Program-made: the position numbers and the translations under genes
Shown here: in pieces, positions 27,540 through 36,868 of the stretch
Layout: each line of letters begins with the position of its first letter
Numbering within the stretch: the first letter of the stretch is position 1
Notes under the pieces: model-generated
Told to the model about the DNA's origin: nothing
The model's database searches: none
Seen by the model: the letters and a program-made list of their open reading frames with translations, nothing else
Assembly: GCA_035547055.1 (NCBI GenBank)
Contig: DASZVN010000046.1
Location: 1-64,000, forward strand
Source of the DNA: DASZVN01 sp035547055
GTDB lineage: Bacteria > Pseudomonadota > Alphaproteobacteria > Rhizobiales > Methylopilaceae
Direction of reading: 5' to 3'
Length of the DNA: 64,000 nt

Positions 27540-28781
27540 ATGACGGGCGTCTTCATCGTCGGGGTCGGAACGACGGCGCTCGGCCGGGCTCCCGACAAAT
27601 CGGTCAAGGACCTGACCCGCGAGGCGGTCGGCGCCGCGCTTGCCGACGCCGGCGCCACCCTCACGGACGTCGAGGCGGCGTGGTTCTCCAACACCCGTCA
27701 GGGGATGATGGAGGGGCAGAACACGATCCGCGGCCAGTGCGCGCTGCGCAGCATGGGCTTCGAGACGATCCCGATCGTGAATGTCGAGAACGCCTGCGCC
27801 AGCAGCTCGACCGGCCTGAACCAGGCTTTCGCCTCGATCAGGGCCGGGCTGTGCGAGGTCGCGCTCGTGGTCGGCGCCGAAAAGATGTTCTATCCCGACA
27901 AGCGCGACCTGATGTTCCAGGCCTTCCTGGGCGGCTGGGACGTCCACGACCAGGAGCGCAGCCGTGCCGCCCTGCTCGGCCTCGGGGAGGGGCTCGCGCT
28001 TCCGCCGGAGGCCGCCGACGACGGCGGCCAGCACAGCGTGTTCATGGACATCTATGCGGCGCTCGCCCGCCAGCACATGCGCCTCTACGGCACGACCCGC
28101 GCTCAGATCGCGGCCGTCGCGGCGAAGAGCCACTACCACTCCACGCTGAACCCGCTGGCGCAGTACCGCCGCGCCTTCTCGGTGGAGGAGATCCTGGCTG
28201 ACCGGCCGATCGCATGGCCGCTGACGCGGGCGATGTGCGCGCCGATCAGCGACGGCGCCGGCGCCCTCGTCGTCTGCGGCGAGGGCGCGCTCGATCGCTT
28301 CGGGGCCGGCCGCGCGGTCGAGGTCATGGCGAGCGCGCTCGTCAGCGGCTCGGCGCGCGCCCCCGACGATCTCGGCCGCCATCTCGGCCGGGTCGCCGCC
28401 GACAAGGCCTATCGGCAGGCCGGTATCGGCCCCGCCGACATCGGCGTCGCCGAGGTTCACGACGCCTCCGCCTTCGCCGAGATCCTGCAAACCGAAAATC
28501 TCGGTCTGTGCGAGCCCGGCCAGGGTGGCTGGCTTGCCGAGCATGGCGACACCGGCCTCGGCGGGCGCATCCCGATCAACACCTCGGGCGGCCTCGTTTC
28601 CAAGGGCCATCCGATCGGGGCGACCGGCGCCATTCAGCTCCACGAGCTCGTCACCCAGCTTCGCGGCGAGGCCGGGCCACGCCAGGTCGAGGGCGTGCGG
28701 TTTGCCGCGGCGGAGAACGGCGGCGGCTTCTTCGGTCTCGAGGAAGCGGCGACGGTCGTGACCATCCTCGGGCGCCGGTGA
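27540..28781 (+). CDS. thiolase-superfamily acyl-CoA acetyltransferase / SCP2-type thiolase
   Basis: A 413-residue thiolase-fold protein. The nucleophilic cysteine is in V-E-N-A-C-A-S-S-S-T-G near residue 86. The acid/base elements are E-V-H-D-A-S-A-F near 306 and G-G-L-V-S-K-G-H-P-I-G-A-T-G near 350. The shape is that of bacterial SCP-x/lipid-transfer-like thiolases, which often act in side-chain or ring degradation rather than in classical beta-oxidation and usually pair with a DUF35 partner. No DUF35 gene is adjacent. It probably ends a pathway with CoA-dependent cleavage of a 3-oxoacyl-CoA. Confidence 0.88.
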   Translation: MTGVFIVGVGTTALGRAPDKSVKDLTREAVGAALADAGATLTDVEAAWFSNTRQGMMEGQNTIRGQCALRSMGFETIPIVNVENACASSSTGLNQAFASIRAGLCEVALVVGAEKMFYPDKRDLMFQAFLGGWDVHDQERSRAALLGLGEGLALPPEAADDGGQHSVFMDIYAALARQHMRLYGTTRAQIAAVAAKSHYHSTLNPLAQYRRAFSVEEILADRPIAWPLTRAMCAPISDGAGALVVCGEGALDRFGAGRAVEVMASALVSGSARAPDDLGRHLGRVAADKAYRQAGIGPADIGVAEVHDASAFAEILQTENLGLCEPGQGGWLAEHGDTGLGGRIPINTSGGLVSKGHPIGATGAIQLHELVTQLRGEAGPRQVEGVRFAAAENGGGFFGLEEAATVVTILGRR

Positions 28782-28794
28782 GCCGTCGGCGCGG

Positions 28795-30045
28795 CTAGCG
28801 CACATGGATCGCGAGGCCGGTGGGCCGGCGGCTCGCGGTGCGGTCCATGAAGACCACGGTGTCGTCGGCAAGGCGATAGTCCGGGAAACGGGCGAGGAAG
28901 CCCGCGACCGCGACCCGCAGCTCCATGCGCGCGAGGCTCGCCCCGAGACAATAGTGCACGCCGTGGCCGAGGGTGACGTGGCGGTTCGGGTTTCGCGACA
29001 GGTCGAGGCGGTCGGGATCGACGAACGCCTCGGGGTCGCGATTGGCTGCGCCGATCATGAGGTGCAGGATCTCGCCCTCGCGAATATGGCGGCCGCCGAT
29101 CTCGAAGTCCTGGCGGGCGGTCCGGATGCCGCGCTGGGTCGGCGCCTCGTAGCGCAGGAACTCCTCGGCCGCGCGGTCGATCAGGGCCGGATTTGCCTTC
29201 AGCAGCGCGAGCTGGTCGGGAAACTGGCTGAGCCGCCACAGCGCCATCGAGATCGCGCTGCGCGAGGTGCCTCCGCCCGCGGTCAGCATCATGTTGCAGG
29301 TTGCGAGGATCTCGAGGTCGGTGAGGCGCTCGCCATCGACCTCGGCCTCCACCATGGCGCTGATCATGTCGGGCCCGGGCCGGCCGCGACGCGCCTCGAT
29401 CATCGGCCTCAAATAGTCTTCCTGGGCGTCGAGGATGGCGCGCTGCTCCTCGGCCAGCGCCTCGCGGTCGGGCGCGACCGGCTGGAACAGGAAGTTCGAG
29501 CAGCGGTCGCTCCAGTGCCGGATCAGGGCCTCGTCGGATGACGGCAGCCCGAGCAGGTCGAGCATGACCTGGACGGGGAGCCGGGCGGCAAAGTCGAGAT
29601 AGACGTCGAACCGCTCGCGCCCCATCAACTCGTCGAGCAGGCGCTCGGCGCGCTCATGGATCATCGGCCGCAACCGGTCGACCGCACGCGGCGACATCGC
29701 CCGCATGAACAGCGCCTTCAGGCGGTCGTGATAGGCGTCGTCGCGGTAGAGCAGCCAGCGGGTGTAGTGCTCGACGATCGTGCTGAACCGCTCGCGGCCC
29801 GCGCGCGGCAGGTAGGAATAGAGCGTCTCGACCCGGTCGACCGAGAGATCGGCGCGGGTCTGGAGCGCCATCACGTCGCGGTGGCGGGTGAAATACCACG
29901 CCTCGGCTTGCGCCGACCAATGGACCGGGTCGCTCTCGCGCAGCATTCGGTAGTAGGGATAGGGATCCTGGACGGCCGCAGCGGTGAAGATGCCGAAGCT
30001 GTCGGCGGCATCGTGGGCCTCGGCCGCAGTCGCCGGCGCCGCCAT
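28795..30045 (-). CDS. cytochrome P450
   Basis: A 416-residue soluble bacterial P450. The I-helix is T-A-G-G-G-T-S-R with the oxygen-activating Thr, the E-x2-R is E-E-F-L-R, and the heme loop is L-G-H-G-V-H-Y-C-L-G near residue 355. The usual phenylalanine seven residues before the cysteine is leucine here. ATG 30045 overlaps the stop of the MetE-like gene (TGATG). The next genes upstream are a MetE-like protein and an FAD monooxygenase, a likely oxidative and O-demethylating set. No ferredoxin or ferredoxin reductase partner is present. Confidence 0.92.
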   Translation of the reverse strand: MAAPATAAEAHDAADSFGIFTAAAVQDPYPYYRMLRESDPVHWSAQAEAWYFTRHRDVMALQTRADLSVDRVETLYSYLPRAGRERFSTIVEHYTRWLLYRDDAYHDRLKALFMRAMSPRAVDRLRPMIHERAERLLDELMGRERFDVYLDFAARLPVQVMLDLLGLPSSDEALIRHWSDRCSNFLFQPVAPDREALAEEQRAILDAQEDYLRPMIEARRGRPGPDMISAMVEAEVDGERLTDLEILATCNMMLTAGGGTSRSAISMALWRLSQFPDQLALLKANPALIDRAAEEFLRYEAPTQRGIRTARQDFEIGGRHIREGEILHLMIGAANRDPEAFVDPDRLDLSRNPNRHVTLGHGVHYCLGASLARMELRVAVAGFLARFPDYRLADDTVVFMDRTASRRPTGLAIHVR

Positions 30046-31157
30046 CACGCCTGCCCCCAGGCGCGGGTGCCGACCTCGACCAGGCGGGCGAGCTTGGCCC
30101 GCTGCAGCTCCGCGGTGATCGGACTTGCGAGCACGGCGAACTTGGACATCGCGGCGCTGCCGAAGCCGCATTGGGGACAGAGCCCGAGCCGATCGAGCGG
30201 CGCATGGCGGGCGGCCTCGTCCAGCCGCCGCATCAGCGCGTCGCTCTCCTCCACGACCGGCTTCTTCGAGCTGATGAGGCCGAGATAGGCACGCTTGCCC
30301 GCCGGCAGATGGCGGAGCGGCGCGAAATCGCCCGCGCGGGGCGAATCGTATTCCAGCAGGAAAGCGTCGACCTTCGCGTCGTTGAACAGGCGCTCGGCGA
30401 TCGGCTCATAGCCGCCCTGGCCCATCCACAGGCCTTCCATGTTGCCGCGGCAAAGATGCACGGCGATCGTCATGTCGGGAGGCCGGTCCGCCACGGCGCG
30501 ATTGAGGGCGTCGACATAGAGGCCGACGAGCGCATCGGGATCGTAGCCTTCGTCGCGGACGATGCCGCGGATGTTCTCGTCGCAGAGCAGCGGCAGGGGG
30601 ACCTCGTCGAGCTGGAGGTGGCGGCAGCCGGCAGCGTAGAGTTCGGCGATCTCGTTGCGATAGATGCCGATGAGATCGTCCCAGAAGACCCGCTCGTCCG
30701 GGTAGGCGTCCTGCCTGAATTGGCCGAAATGGAAGTGCGACGGGGTCGGCATCGTGACCTTGGCGCGACCCGGCGCGATCCCATCGAGAAAGACGAAATC
30801 GTCGGTGACGATCGGCCGCGTGCGGCGGAGGGGAGCCGCGGCGACGGGCGCGGGAGCGGGCGTGCTGAAGCCCTCGTCGTTGCGGAAGGTCAGGCGCGAC
30901 GGCCGGAAGTCGAAGCCCGAGACCGCGGCGAGGAAGCCGCGGGACCAGCCGCCTCGCCGGAATTCGCCGTCGGTGACGCGTGGAAGCCCAAGCTCCTCCT
31001 GCATGGCGACGGCATCGCGAATGGCGCGGTCCTGCACGGCGCGCAGCGCGTCGTCCGAAACCTCGCCGGCCTCGTTGCGATGCCAGGCGTCCTTGAGCTC
31101 CGGCGGGCGGACGAAACTGCCGACATGGTCGATCGGATGAAGGGGGGCGGCGGGCAT
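30045..31157 (-). CDS. cobalamin-independent methionine synthase (MetE)-like protein
   Basis: A 370-residue protein equal to the C-terminal catalytic half of MetE (full MetE is about 750). The barrel starts near G-S-F-V-R-P-P and carries T-D-G-E-F-R-R. Zinc ligands are visible as His in V-H-L-C-R-G-N, and Cys in G-L-C-P-Q-C-G-F-G. Stand-alone MetE-like proteins next to monooxygenases often act as methyl transferases in demethylation or salvage rather than in methionine synthesis. That role is inferred. The start/stop overlap with the P450 supports a joint function. Confidence 0.85.
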   Translation of the reverse strand: MPAAPLHPIDHVGSFVRPPELKDAWHRNEAGEVSDDALRAVQDRAIRDAVAMQEELGLPRVTDGEFRRGGWSRGFLAAVSGFDFRPSRLTFRNDEGFSTPAPAPVAAAPLRRTRPIVTDDFVFLDGIAPGRAKVTMPTPSHFHFGQFRQDAYPDERVFWDDLIGIYRNEIAELYAAGCRHLQLDEVPLPLLCDENIRGIVRDEGYDPDALVGLYVDALNRAVADRPPDMTIAVHLCRGNMEGLWMGQGGYEPIAERLFNDAKVDAFLLEYDSPRAGDFAPLRHLPAGKRAYLGLISSKKPVVEESDALMRRLDEAARHAPLDRLGLCPQCGFGSAAMSKFAVLASPITAELQRAKLARLVEVGTRAWGQA

Positions 31158-31175
31158 CGAACGGACCTCGACGAA

Positions 31176-32729
31176 TCAGGAAACGGCGAGCGGAGACGCG
31201 ACGGGCGCCGGCGGCGCCACGTCGCGAAGCGGGATTTGATTGAGCCGGGCGGACAGTTCATCTGCGGTCGTGGCCGTACCGAGGATCGCGCGGTCGGGCC
31301 GGATCACGACGGCCGGTGCGCCGAGGCGCGCGAGATAGTCCGCGGCGTCGCCGTCGGCCGCGATCACGCTCACCGGACGGCGGGCGAGGCGTTCCCTGCA
31401 GCCGGGCGGAAGCCGCGCCAGCCAGGCCGGGTCGGCCAGCAGCGCGAAGCCGTAGCCGGCGCGGTCGTCGAGACGCGTGCCGTCGCCGAGGAGCGGCTGC
31501 GCCGCACGCGTCGCGGCCGGCGGCGGTGCATCGCCGTGGAGGCCCGGCCCGAGCGGCGGCGTGATGATCTCGAGGAGCCTGGGGTCCGCAAGAAGCGCGC
31601 GGTCGCGGTCCGCGGCGCGCTTTGGATCGGTCGCCTGGATGATCCCTCCGAGCTCGACCGCGAGCTCGATATAGGCGCGGACATGCGCCGCGCGCTCCCG
31701 CTCGTAGGTATCGAGCAGGCTCGCCGGGGCGTCGCCCGAGACGACGGCGGCAAGCTTCCAGGCGAGATTCATGGCGTCGCGGATGCCCGAGCACAGCCCC
31801 TGTCCGAGGAAGGGCGGCATCTGGTGGGCTGCGTCGCCTGCAAGAAGCAGCCGATCCCGTCTCCAGCATGTCGCCAGCGCCGAGTGGAAGGTGTAGACGA
31901 CCGCCCGCTCGATGCGTGCGCTGTCGGGGCCGACGTTCCATGGCGCCAACAGTCGCCAGACCTGGTCGGGCTCGGCCATTCTCGCGGCATCGTCGTCCGG
32001 CAGCAGCATGAACTCCCAGCGATGGCGGGCCCCCGGCATGGGAACCGACGTGGTCGGTCGCGCCGGGTCGCAGAGCTGGACCGCATCGAGGAGGATTCCG
32101 TCCTCGTCGGCGACATGGCGGATCGCGCTACGCGGCCCGTTCAGGATCATGTCGAGGACGATCCAGCGCTGATGCGAGCGGAGATCGTCGAGGCTCACGT
32201 CCATGAAGCGCCTGACGGTCGAGCGCGCGCCGTCGCAGCCGACGACGTAGCGCGCGGTGGTGCTGGCAAGCCTGCCGGCGCCGAGGTCCTCGAAACGGAT
32301 GCGGACATGGTCCGGCCGCTCGTCGATGGCGAAGACATCGCTCCGCAGCCGCAGCTCCACGCGCGCAAAGCGTGCGAGGCCGCCGCGCAGGACCGCCTCC
32401 GCGCTCGGCTGGTGGAAGCGGTAGGCGCCCTGCCATCCCTCGGGGCCGATGCCGGGCGGCCGCTCGAGCCTGAGCAGCAGCCGGCCGTCGGCATTGAGAT
32501 GACGGATGTTGCGGCCGGCCTCGGTCGTCGGGAGGATCTCCTCGGCGAGACCGATCGTCTGGAAGGTCCGCATCGCCTCGCCGTCGAAGGAGGCGGCGCG
32601 CGGCTGGTGGTAGACCGAGGCCTCGCGCTCGAACACGACGACCGACAGGCCGCTCATGCCGAGAAGATTGGCGAGCGTCGCCCCGACGGGGCCGCAGCCG
32701 ACCACGGCAACGTCGAATTCGGCCGTCAT
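31176..32729 (-). CDS. FAD-dependent aromatic monooxygenase (MhpA-like)
   Basis: A 517-residue group-A flavoprotein hydroxylase. The dinucleotide fold is V-V-G-C-G-P-V-G near residue 8, the D-G motif is V-G-C-D-G-A-R-S near 165, and the second FAD motif is L-L-A-G-D-A-A-H-Q-M-P-P near 290. The length and G-Q-G-L-C-S-G-I-R-D pattern match 3-(3-hydroxyphenyl)propionate hydroxylase and related enzymes. ATG 32729 starts right at the D-V-A-V-V-G strand. It probably hydroxylates a phenolic intermediate with NAD(P)H. Confidence 0.9.
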   Translation of the reverse strand: MTAEFDVAVVGCGPVGATLANLLGMSGLSVVVFEREASVYHQPRAASFDGEAMRTFQTIGLAEEILPTTEAGRNIRHLNADGRLLLRLERPPGIGPEGWQGAYRFHQPSAEAVLRGGLARFARVELRLRSDVFAIDERPDHVRIRFEDLGAGRLASTTARYVVGCDGARSTVRRFMDVSLDDLRSHQRWIVLDMILNGPRSAIRHVADEDGILLDAVQLCDPARPTTSVPMPGARHRWEFMLLPDDDAARMAEPDQVWRLLAPWNVGPDSARIERAVVYTFHSALATCWRRDRLLLAGDAAHQMPPFLGQGLCSGIRDAMNLAWKLAAVVSGDAPASLLDTYERERAAHVRAYIELAVELGGIIQATDPKRAADRDRALLADPRLLEIITPPLGPGLHGDAPPPAATRAAQPLLGDGTRLDDRAGYGFALLADPAWLARLPPGCRERLARRPVSVIAADGDAADYLARLGAPAVVIRPDRAILGTATTADELSARLNQIPLRDVAPPAPVASPLAVS

Positions 32730-32818
32730 CTCGCACCCCGTTCCATGGCCGGATTGGGCCGGAGCGTCCGGGTCGGGCGCAACTCGTGCGGCCGTCGCGT
32801 CCGTAGCGCGGACGGGCG

Positions 32819-34126
32819 CTACCCCTTCAGCAGGCTGGGAAGCCAGAGCACGAGCTCGGGGAACAGCGTCAGGAGAACGAGCACCGCGAAATCGGCGATG
32901 AGGAAGGGCACGACGCCCCGGTAGATCATGCCCATCGACGTCTGCGGAGAGATTGAGTGCAGCAGGAAGACGATGATGCCCATCGGCGGGTGGATCATCG
33001 CGAGCTCGACCTGCACGAGGCACATCACCCCCCACCACAACGGGTCGTAGCCGACGCTCGTGACGATCGGCAGGACCAGCGGCAGCGTGATCAGGATCGA
33101 GGACATCTCGTCGAAGAAGATGCCGAGGATCAGGTAGATCACGAGCAGCATCGAGATCACGGCGAGCGGCGCCAGATGATGGCCCTCGATCCAGTGGACC
33201 AGCGTCTCGGGAACGTGCGCCAGATTGAGGAAATAGGTGAAGATCGGCGCCGCCATCAGGATCATGTAGAGCATGGCCGCGACGATCGCGGCCTCGTACA
33301 TGCCGCGCGTCAGGTTCGCCCAGGTCATGCGCCCGCGCAGGACGGCGAAGATCAGAGACAGGATGGCCGCTGCCGAGGCGGCTTCGCTGACGGTGAAGAT
33401 GCCGCTGTAGAGGCCGATGAAGATGCCGAGGAGCAGGATCAGCGACGGCCCCGCCTTCCATCCCGCGGCGAGACGCTCCCGCCATGCGACCCGCTCGCTC
33501 ACCGGCGCGAGCGCCGGATTGACGCGCACGGCTACCGCGATCGCCGCGAGATTGAGGACCACCGTCAGGAGCGCCGGCACGATCGCGGCGATGAACATGT
33601 CGAAGATGAAGGTCTTGGCGACGATGCAGTAGACGATCATCACCAGCGATGGCGGGATCAGCGATTTCAGCGTGCCGCCGGCGGCGATGACGCCGCTCGA
33701 GAAGCCGCGGGCGTAGCCGCGCTGCAGCATCTCGGGCAGGGCGATCTTGGCGAAGGTTGCCGCGGTCGCCGTGCTCGAGCCGCAGATCGCCCCGAAGGCC
33801 GCCGAGCCCGTGATCGTGGCATAGGCGAGGCCGCCGCGGCGGTGGCCGAGGAACGCGGCGGCAGCGACGTAGACGTCCTCGGAGAAGCCCGCGACGCTCG
33901 CGAACGTGCCCATGAGGAGGAACAGGGGGACCGCCGCGAGGTCCTGGCTCGACAGCACATAGGCGGGCTCGCTCGCCATGAAGGACAATGCCGGTCCGAG
34001 GCCGCCCCCGACCACGACATAGCCCAGCACGCCGACGATGATCATCGCGAAGGCGATCGGCACCTGGGCGAGGATCAGCGCGAAGAGCGCCGCGATCCCG
34101 ATACTGCCCGCGATGGCCGCTTCCAC
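32819..34126 (-). CDS. dctM: TRAP transporter large permease (DctM)
   Basis: A 435-residue membrane protein with about twelve hydrophobic segments. DctM marks include A-G-G-T-L-K-S-L-I-P-P-S near residue 150 and G-I-F-F-D-E-M-S near 330. It forms the channel of a Na+-driven TRAP importer with the DctQ and DctP genes upstream. TRAP importers bring in C4-dicarboxylates, keto acids, aromatic acids and similar carboxylates. Confidence 0.92.
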   Translation of the reverse strand: MEAAIAGSIGIAALFALILAQVPIAFAMIIVGVLGYVVVGGGLGPALSFMASEPAYVLSSQDLAAVPLFLLMGTFASVAGFSEDVYVAAAAFLGHRRGGLAYATITGSAAFGAICGSSTATAATFAKIALPEMLQRGYARGFSSGVIAAGGTLKSLIPPSLVMIVYCIVAKTFIFDMFIAAIVPALLTVVLNLAAIAVAVRVNPALAPVSERVAWRERLAAGWKAGPSLILLLGIFIGLYSGIFTVSEAASAAAILSLIFAVLRGRMTWANLTRGMYEAAIVAAMLYMILMAAPIFTYFLNLAHVPETLVHWIEGHHLAPLAVISMLLVIYLILGIFFDEMSSILITLPLVLPIVTSVGYDPLWWGVMCLVQVELAMIHPPMGIIVFLLHSISPQTSMGMIYRGVVPFLIADFAVLVLLTLFPELVLWLPSLLKG

Positions 34127-34147
34127 CTGGGTCGCTCCTTCGCCGGC

Positions 34148-34750
34148 TTATCTGTGCTCGTCGTGCAGGCCGGCCGGTGTGTAGCCGGCGGCATACTCGA
34201 CGACGACGACGGCCTGCACCAGCACGCCGGCCGAGATCATCGCGGTCACCACCCACCAGAACGGCGCGGTCGGAATGTGCAGCATCCAGGTCGCGTCGCC
34301 GTTCCGCGCGCTCTGCCCGGCGAACAGGAAGAACTGCCAGGCGATGCCGATCAGCACGATCTCGACGAGCACCGCGGCGAGGATGTCGGCGATATGGCCG
34401 GCGCGGGGCCCGACGAAAGTGCTGAACAGCCGGATCGCGATGTTGCCGCGCTCGACCAGGACCATCGGGATGCAGGAGGCGACCGCGACTGCCGCGACGT
34501 TGCCGCCAATGTCGTTCACCGCGTCGATCGGATGGGCGAAGAAGAAGCGCAGCAGGCCGTCGGCGACGATGGTCGCCGCGAGGCACAGCAGCAGGCCGAG
34601 TCCCAGCACGGCGAGCACGCGCGCCGCATTGCGGGTGGCACGATGCAGCCGATCGAGCGCACGCTCGCGCGGCGGCCGGGTCAGCGCGAAGGCCGCCGGC
34701 AGGGCGTGGTCCGGAAGGGGCGGGCGGCCTTCGGTCTGCAGCAGGCTCAT
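34148..34750 (-). CDS. dctQ: TRAP transporter small permease (DctQ)
   Basis: A 200-residue protein with four membrane helices. The DctQ signature is approximated by the helix-linker G-N-V-A-A-V-A-V-A-S-C-I-P-M near residue 90 followed by V-E-R-G-N-I. The N-terminal 45 residues are an extra Pro/Arg-rich cytoplasmic tail. The ATG overlaps the DctP stop, and the stop is 21 nt from dctM. Confidence 0.88.
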   Translation of the reverse strand: MSLLQTEGRPPLPDHALPAAFALTRPPRERALDRLHRATRNAARVLAVLGLGLLLCLAATIVADGLLRFFFAHPIDAVNDIGGNVAAVAVASCIPMVLVERGNIAIRLFSTFVGPRAGHIADILAAVLVEIVLIGIAWQFFLFAGQSARNGDATWMLHIPTAPFWWVVTAMISAGVLVQAVVVVEYAAGYTPAGLHDEHR

Positions 34751-35763
34751 GCTTTGCGGTAGCGGGCGATCTCGGCGTCGACCGCCGTCTTCAGCTCTTT
34801 GTGCCGCGGGCTCTTGGCGACCCAGGCATCGCGTACCGGCGCGAGCTTTGCCTGCACCGCGGCTTCCTCGGCCTCGGTCGGGAAAATGACATGGTGCTTG
34901 GGATCGTCCTGGAGCCGCTTCAGCAGGCCGGCGTTGTAGGGCCCGATCGAGTCGACGAACTTCCCGGCGAGGGCGACGCCGCCGTTCTTGACGATCGCGT
35001 CCTGCGCCTCTTTCGGCAGCGCATCGAACTTCTTCTTGTTCATCAGGATCGCGAGCGGAACGATGCCGAGATGGATCATGAGGTGGTAATTGGTGACGCG
35101 ATCCAGGCCGAAATCGAAGAACGGGGACATATGGGAGGTAGTGCCGTCGATCGTGTGGCGGCCGATCGCCTCGGGAATGGCCGTCACCGGCATGCCGACG
35201 GGAACGGCGCCGAGGGCGCGCAAGGCTTCGCTCTCGGTTGCGCTCGACGCGCGGATCTTCTTGTCGCGCAGATCGGCGACCGTCTTGACCGGGAAATTGG
35301 TGTGGACCGAGTAGGGCGCGGTACCGAACAGGGCGACGACGTGGAAATCGCCGTAGTCGTGAAGCGCATCGCCGGCGCCCATGCGCGCCGCGACGATCGT
35401 CGACTCGCGGATGTCCCGGAACAGCCCCGGCAACTCCAGGACTTCGGTGTCGGGGAAGCGGCCGGGCGTGTAGGAGGGGACCATCCAGCCGACGTCGGCG
35501 ACGCCGTCGACCACCATCTGCGGCTGCTGGCCGGGGTTGCGGCCGAGGGCGCCGTTCGGGAACATGTCGAAGGCGACGGCCCCGCCGCTGTCCTTCTCCA
35601 CCGTGGCGGCGTAGGGCTTCATCACGGTGACGAAGGTCCGCTCGCTGTCCGGCGTGAAGACCGCCCATTTCAGGCGGACCGTCGCCGCCCAGCCCGGCCG
35701 TCCGGCCAACAGGGCTGCCGCGGGGACCACGGCCGCCGTCGTCAGGAATTCGCGTCGGTTCAT
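34747..35763 (-). CDS. dctP: TRAP transporter substrate-binding protein (DctP)
   Basis: A 338-residue periplasmic protein. Twin-arginine-type signal: M-N-R-R-E-F-L-T-T-A-A, then an Ala/Val core and a cut near G-W-A-A-T. The mature part has the DctP/YiaO pattern (A-D-V-G-W-M near residue 85; K-I-R-A-S-S near 155, where R usually contacts the ligand carboxylate; a long C-terminal helix). It is first gene of the dctPQM operon. Confidence 0.9.
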   Translation of the reverse strand: MNRREFLTTAAVVPAAALLAGRPGWAATVRLKWAVFTPDSERTFVTVMKPYAATVEKDSGGAVAFDMFPNGALGRNPGQQPQMVVDGVADVGWMVPSYTPGRFPDTEVLELPGLFRDIRESTIVAARMGAGDALHDYGDFHVVALFGTAPYSVHTNFPVKTVADLRDKKIRASSATESEALRALGAVPVGMPVTAIPEAIGRHTIDGTTSHMSPFFDFGLDRVTNYHLMIHLGIVPLAILMNKKKFDALPKEAQDAIVKNGGVALAGKFVDSIGPYNAGLLKRLQDDPKHHVIFPTEAEEAAVQAKLAPVRDAWVAKSPRHKELKTAVDAEIARYRKA

Positions 35764-35823
35764 CGTTTCCTCCCCCTCTTGTCGTCGCTCACAGGCCGTC
35801 GCGGAGGTCCGCGGCGCGGCCGG

Positions 35824-36666
35824 TCAGGCAAAGCTGCTCTGCCGTTCCCAGGCGACCGGAAAGACGCCGTCCAGCACGAGCGGATCACCGGGCCGCAGCC
35901 GTGCTTCGGGCTCGCCTTCGACCCGCATCACCTTCGGTCGCGGATCCCAGCGCGCGTCGGCGCCGGCATAGCGCACCGAGATGGCGGCGCGCCGGCGGTC
36001 CAGCGCGTTGCCGCTCGCGCCGTGGACGACGAGCGGATGGTGGCAGATCACGTCGCCCGGCGCGCATTCCCACGACAGGAAGCGGTACCGGCCGTCGTTC
36101 TTGAGCCTGGAGAAATCCGGGCAGGGCTCCAGGTCCTCGGACGAGAAGCGAGGATCCTCGTCGGGTGTCGCCGCCCGATAGAACTTGCCCCAGCGGTGCG
36201 AGCCGGCGACGTACTCGACGCCGCTGCCTTCCACCGTGACGTGGGTCAGGGCGACCCACAGCGAAATGATGTCGTTCCCGCGGGCCGGCCAGAACGGCAG
36301 ATCGTGGTGCCACTGCGTGACCTCGCGGGTGCCGGCCTCCTTGACGAAGGCCTGGTCGTAGAACAGCGAGACCTTGTCCTGGCGCATCAAGGTCGCGGCG
36401 AGTTCCGGCAGGGGCGAATTGAGCGCGAAGGCGCGAAAATCGGGGTCCCAGCGCCACATGAAGACGTTCATGTGGAAGCGGCCGGGATTGCCGGTCGCGG
36501 TGGCCTCGCGCGCCCGGGCGCCGGGATTGGCGAGCAGGCGGTCGACGGCGCCGTTCATCCGCTCGATCCACTCGCGGTCGAACACCTCGCGGATGCAGAC
36601 GACGCCATCCTGCTCGAAACGGCTAGCCTCGTCGGAGCCGATGGGGTGCAAGGGGTGGCGATTCAT
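35824..36666 (-). CDS. phytanoyl-CoA dioxygenase (PhyH)-family Fe(II)/2-oxoglutarate oxygenase
   Basis: A 280-residue double-stranded beta-helix oxygenase. Iron ligands fit W-H-H-D-L (His...Asp) near residue 120 and the distal His in V-I-C-H-H-P-L-V-V-H-G near 205. An Arg about ten residues on, in L-D-R-R-R-A-A, can bind 2-oxoglutarate. The family hydroxylates an unactivated carbon in lipids, terpenoids or secondary metabolites. It is transcribed with the TRAP genes' strand but 60 bp downstream of dctP's start region, so it is possibly an independent unit. The substrate is unknown. Confidence 0.85.
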   Translation of the reverse strand: MNRHPLHPIGSDEASRFEQDGVVCIREVFDREWIERMNGAVDRLLANPGARAREATATGNPGRFHMNVFMWRWDPDFRAFALNSPLPELAATLMRQDKVSLFYDQAFVKEAGTREVTQWHHDLPFWPARGNDIISLWVALTHVTVEGSGVEYVAGSHRWGKFYRAATPDEDPRFSSEDLEPCPDFSRLKNDGRYRFLSWECAPGDVICHHPLVVHGASGNALDRRRAAISVRYAGADARWDPRPKVMRVEGEPEARLRPGDPLVLDGVFPVAWERQSSFA

Positions 36667-36868
36667 CCGGGCTCTCCCGCCGTGGATGTTCTTGCGGCTC
36701 CATCGGCGCTCGAAGCCTATCCAGGCGCTGGATCCGCCGACAACGGCTCGCCGACGACCGTCCGCTGTACGGACGAGCCGGGCGAACCGAAGGGTGCCGC
36801 CGTCGCGCCGGACTTAGGACTGGCGTCGGCGCGGTGCCATTGCGAGCCTTGGTGGGCGGGAGAGTGTC

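Noticed and set aside
31176..34586. Very long minus-strand open frame (1136 codons) covering the FAD monooxygenase and the TRAP permease
   Set aside because: Only the part from 32729 down is a real protein. The upstream part is an Arg-rich shadow of the dctM gene in another frame, as is usual in DNA this GC-rich.
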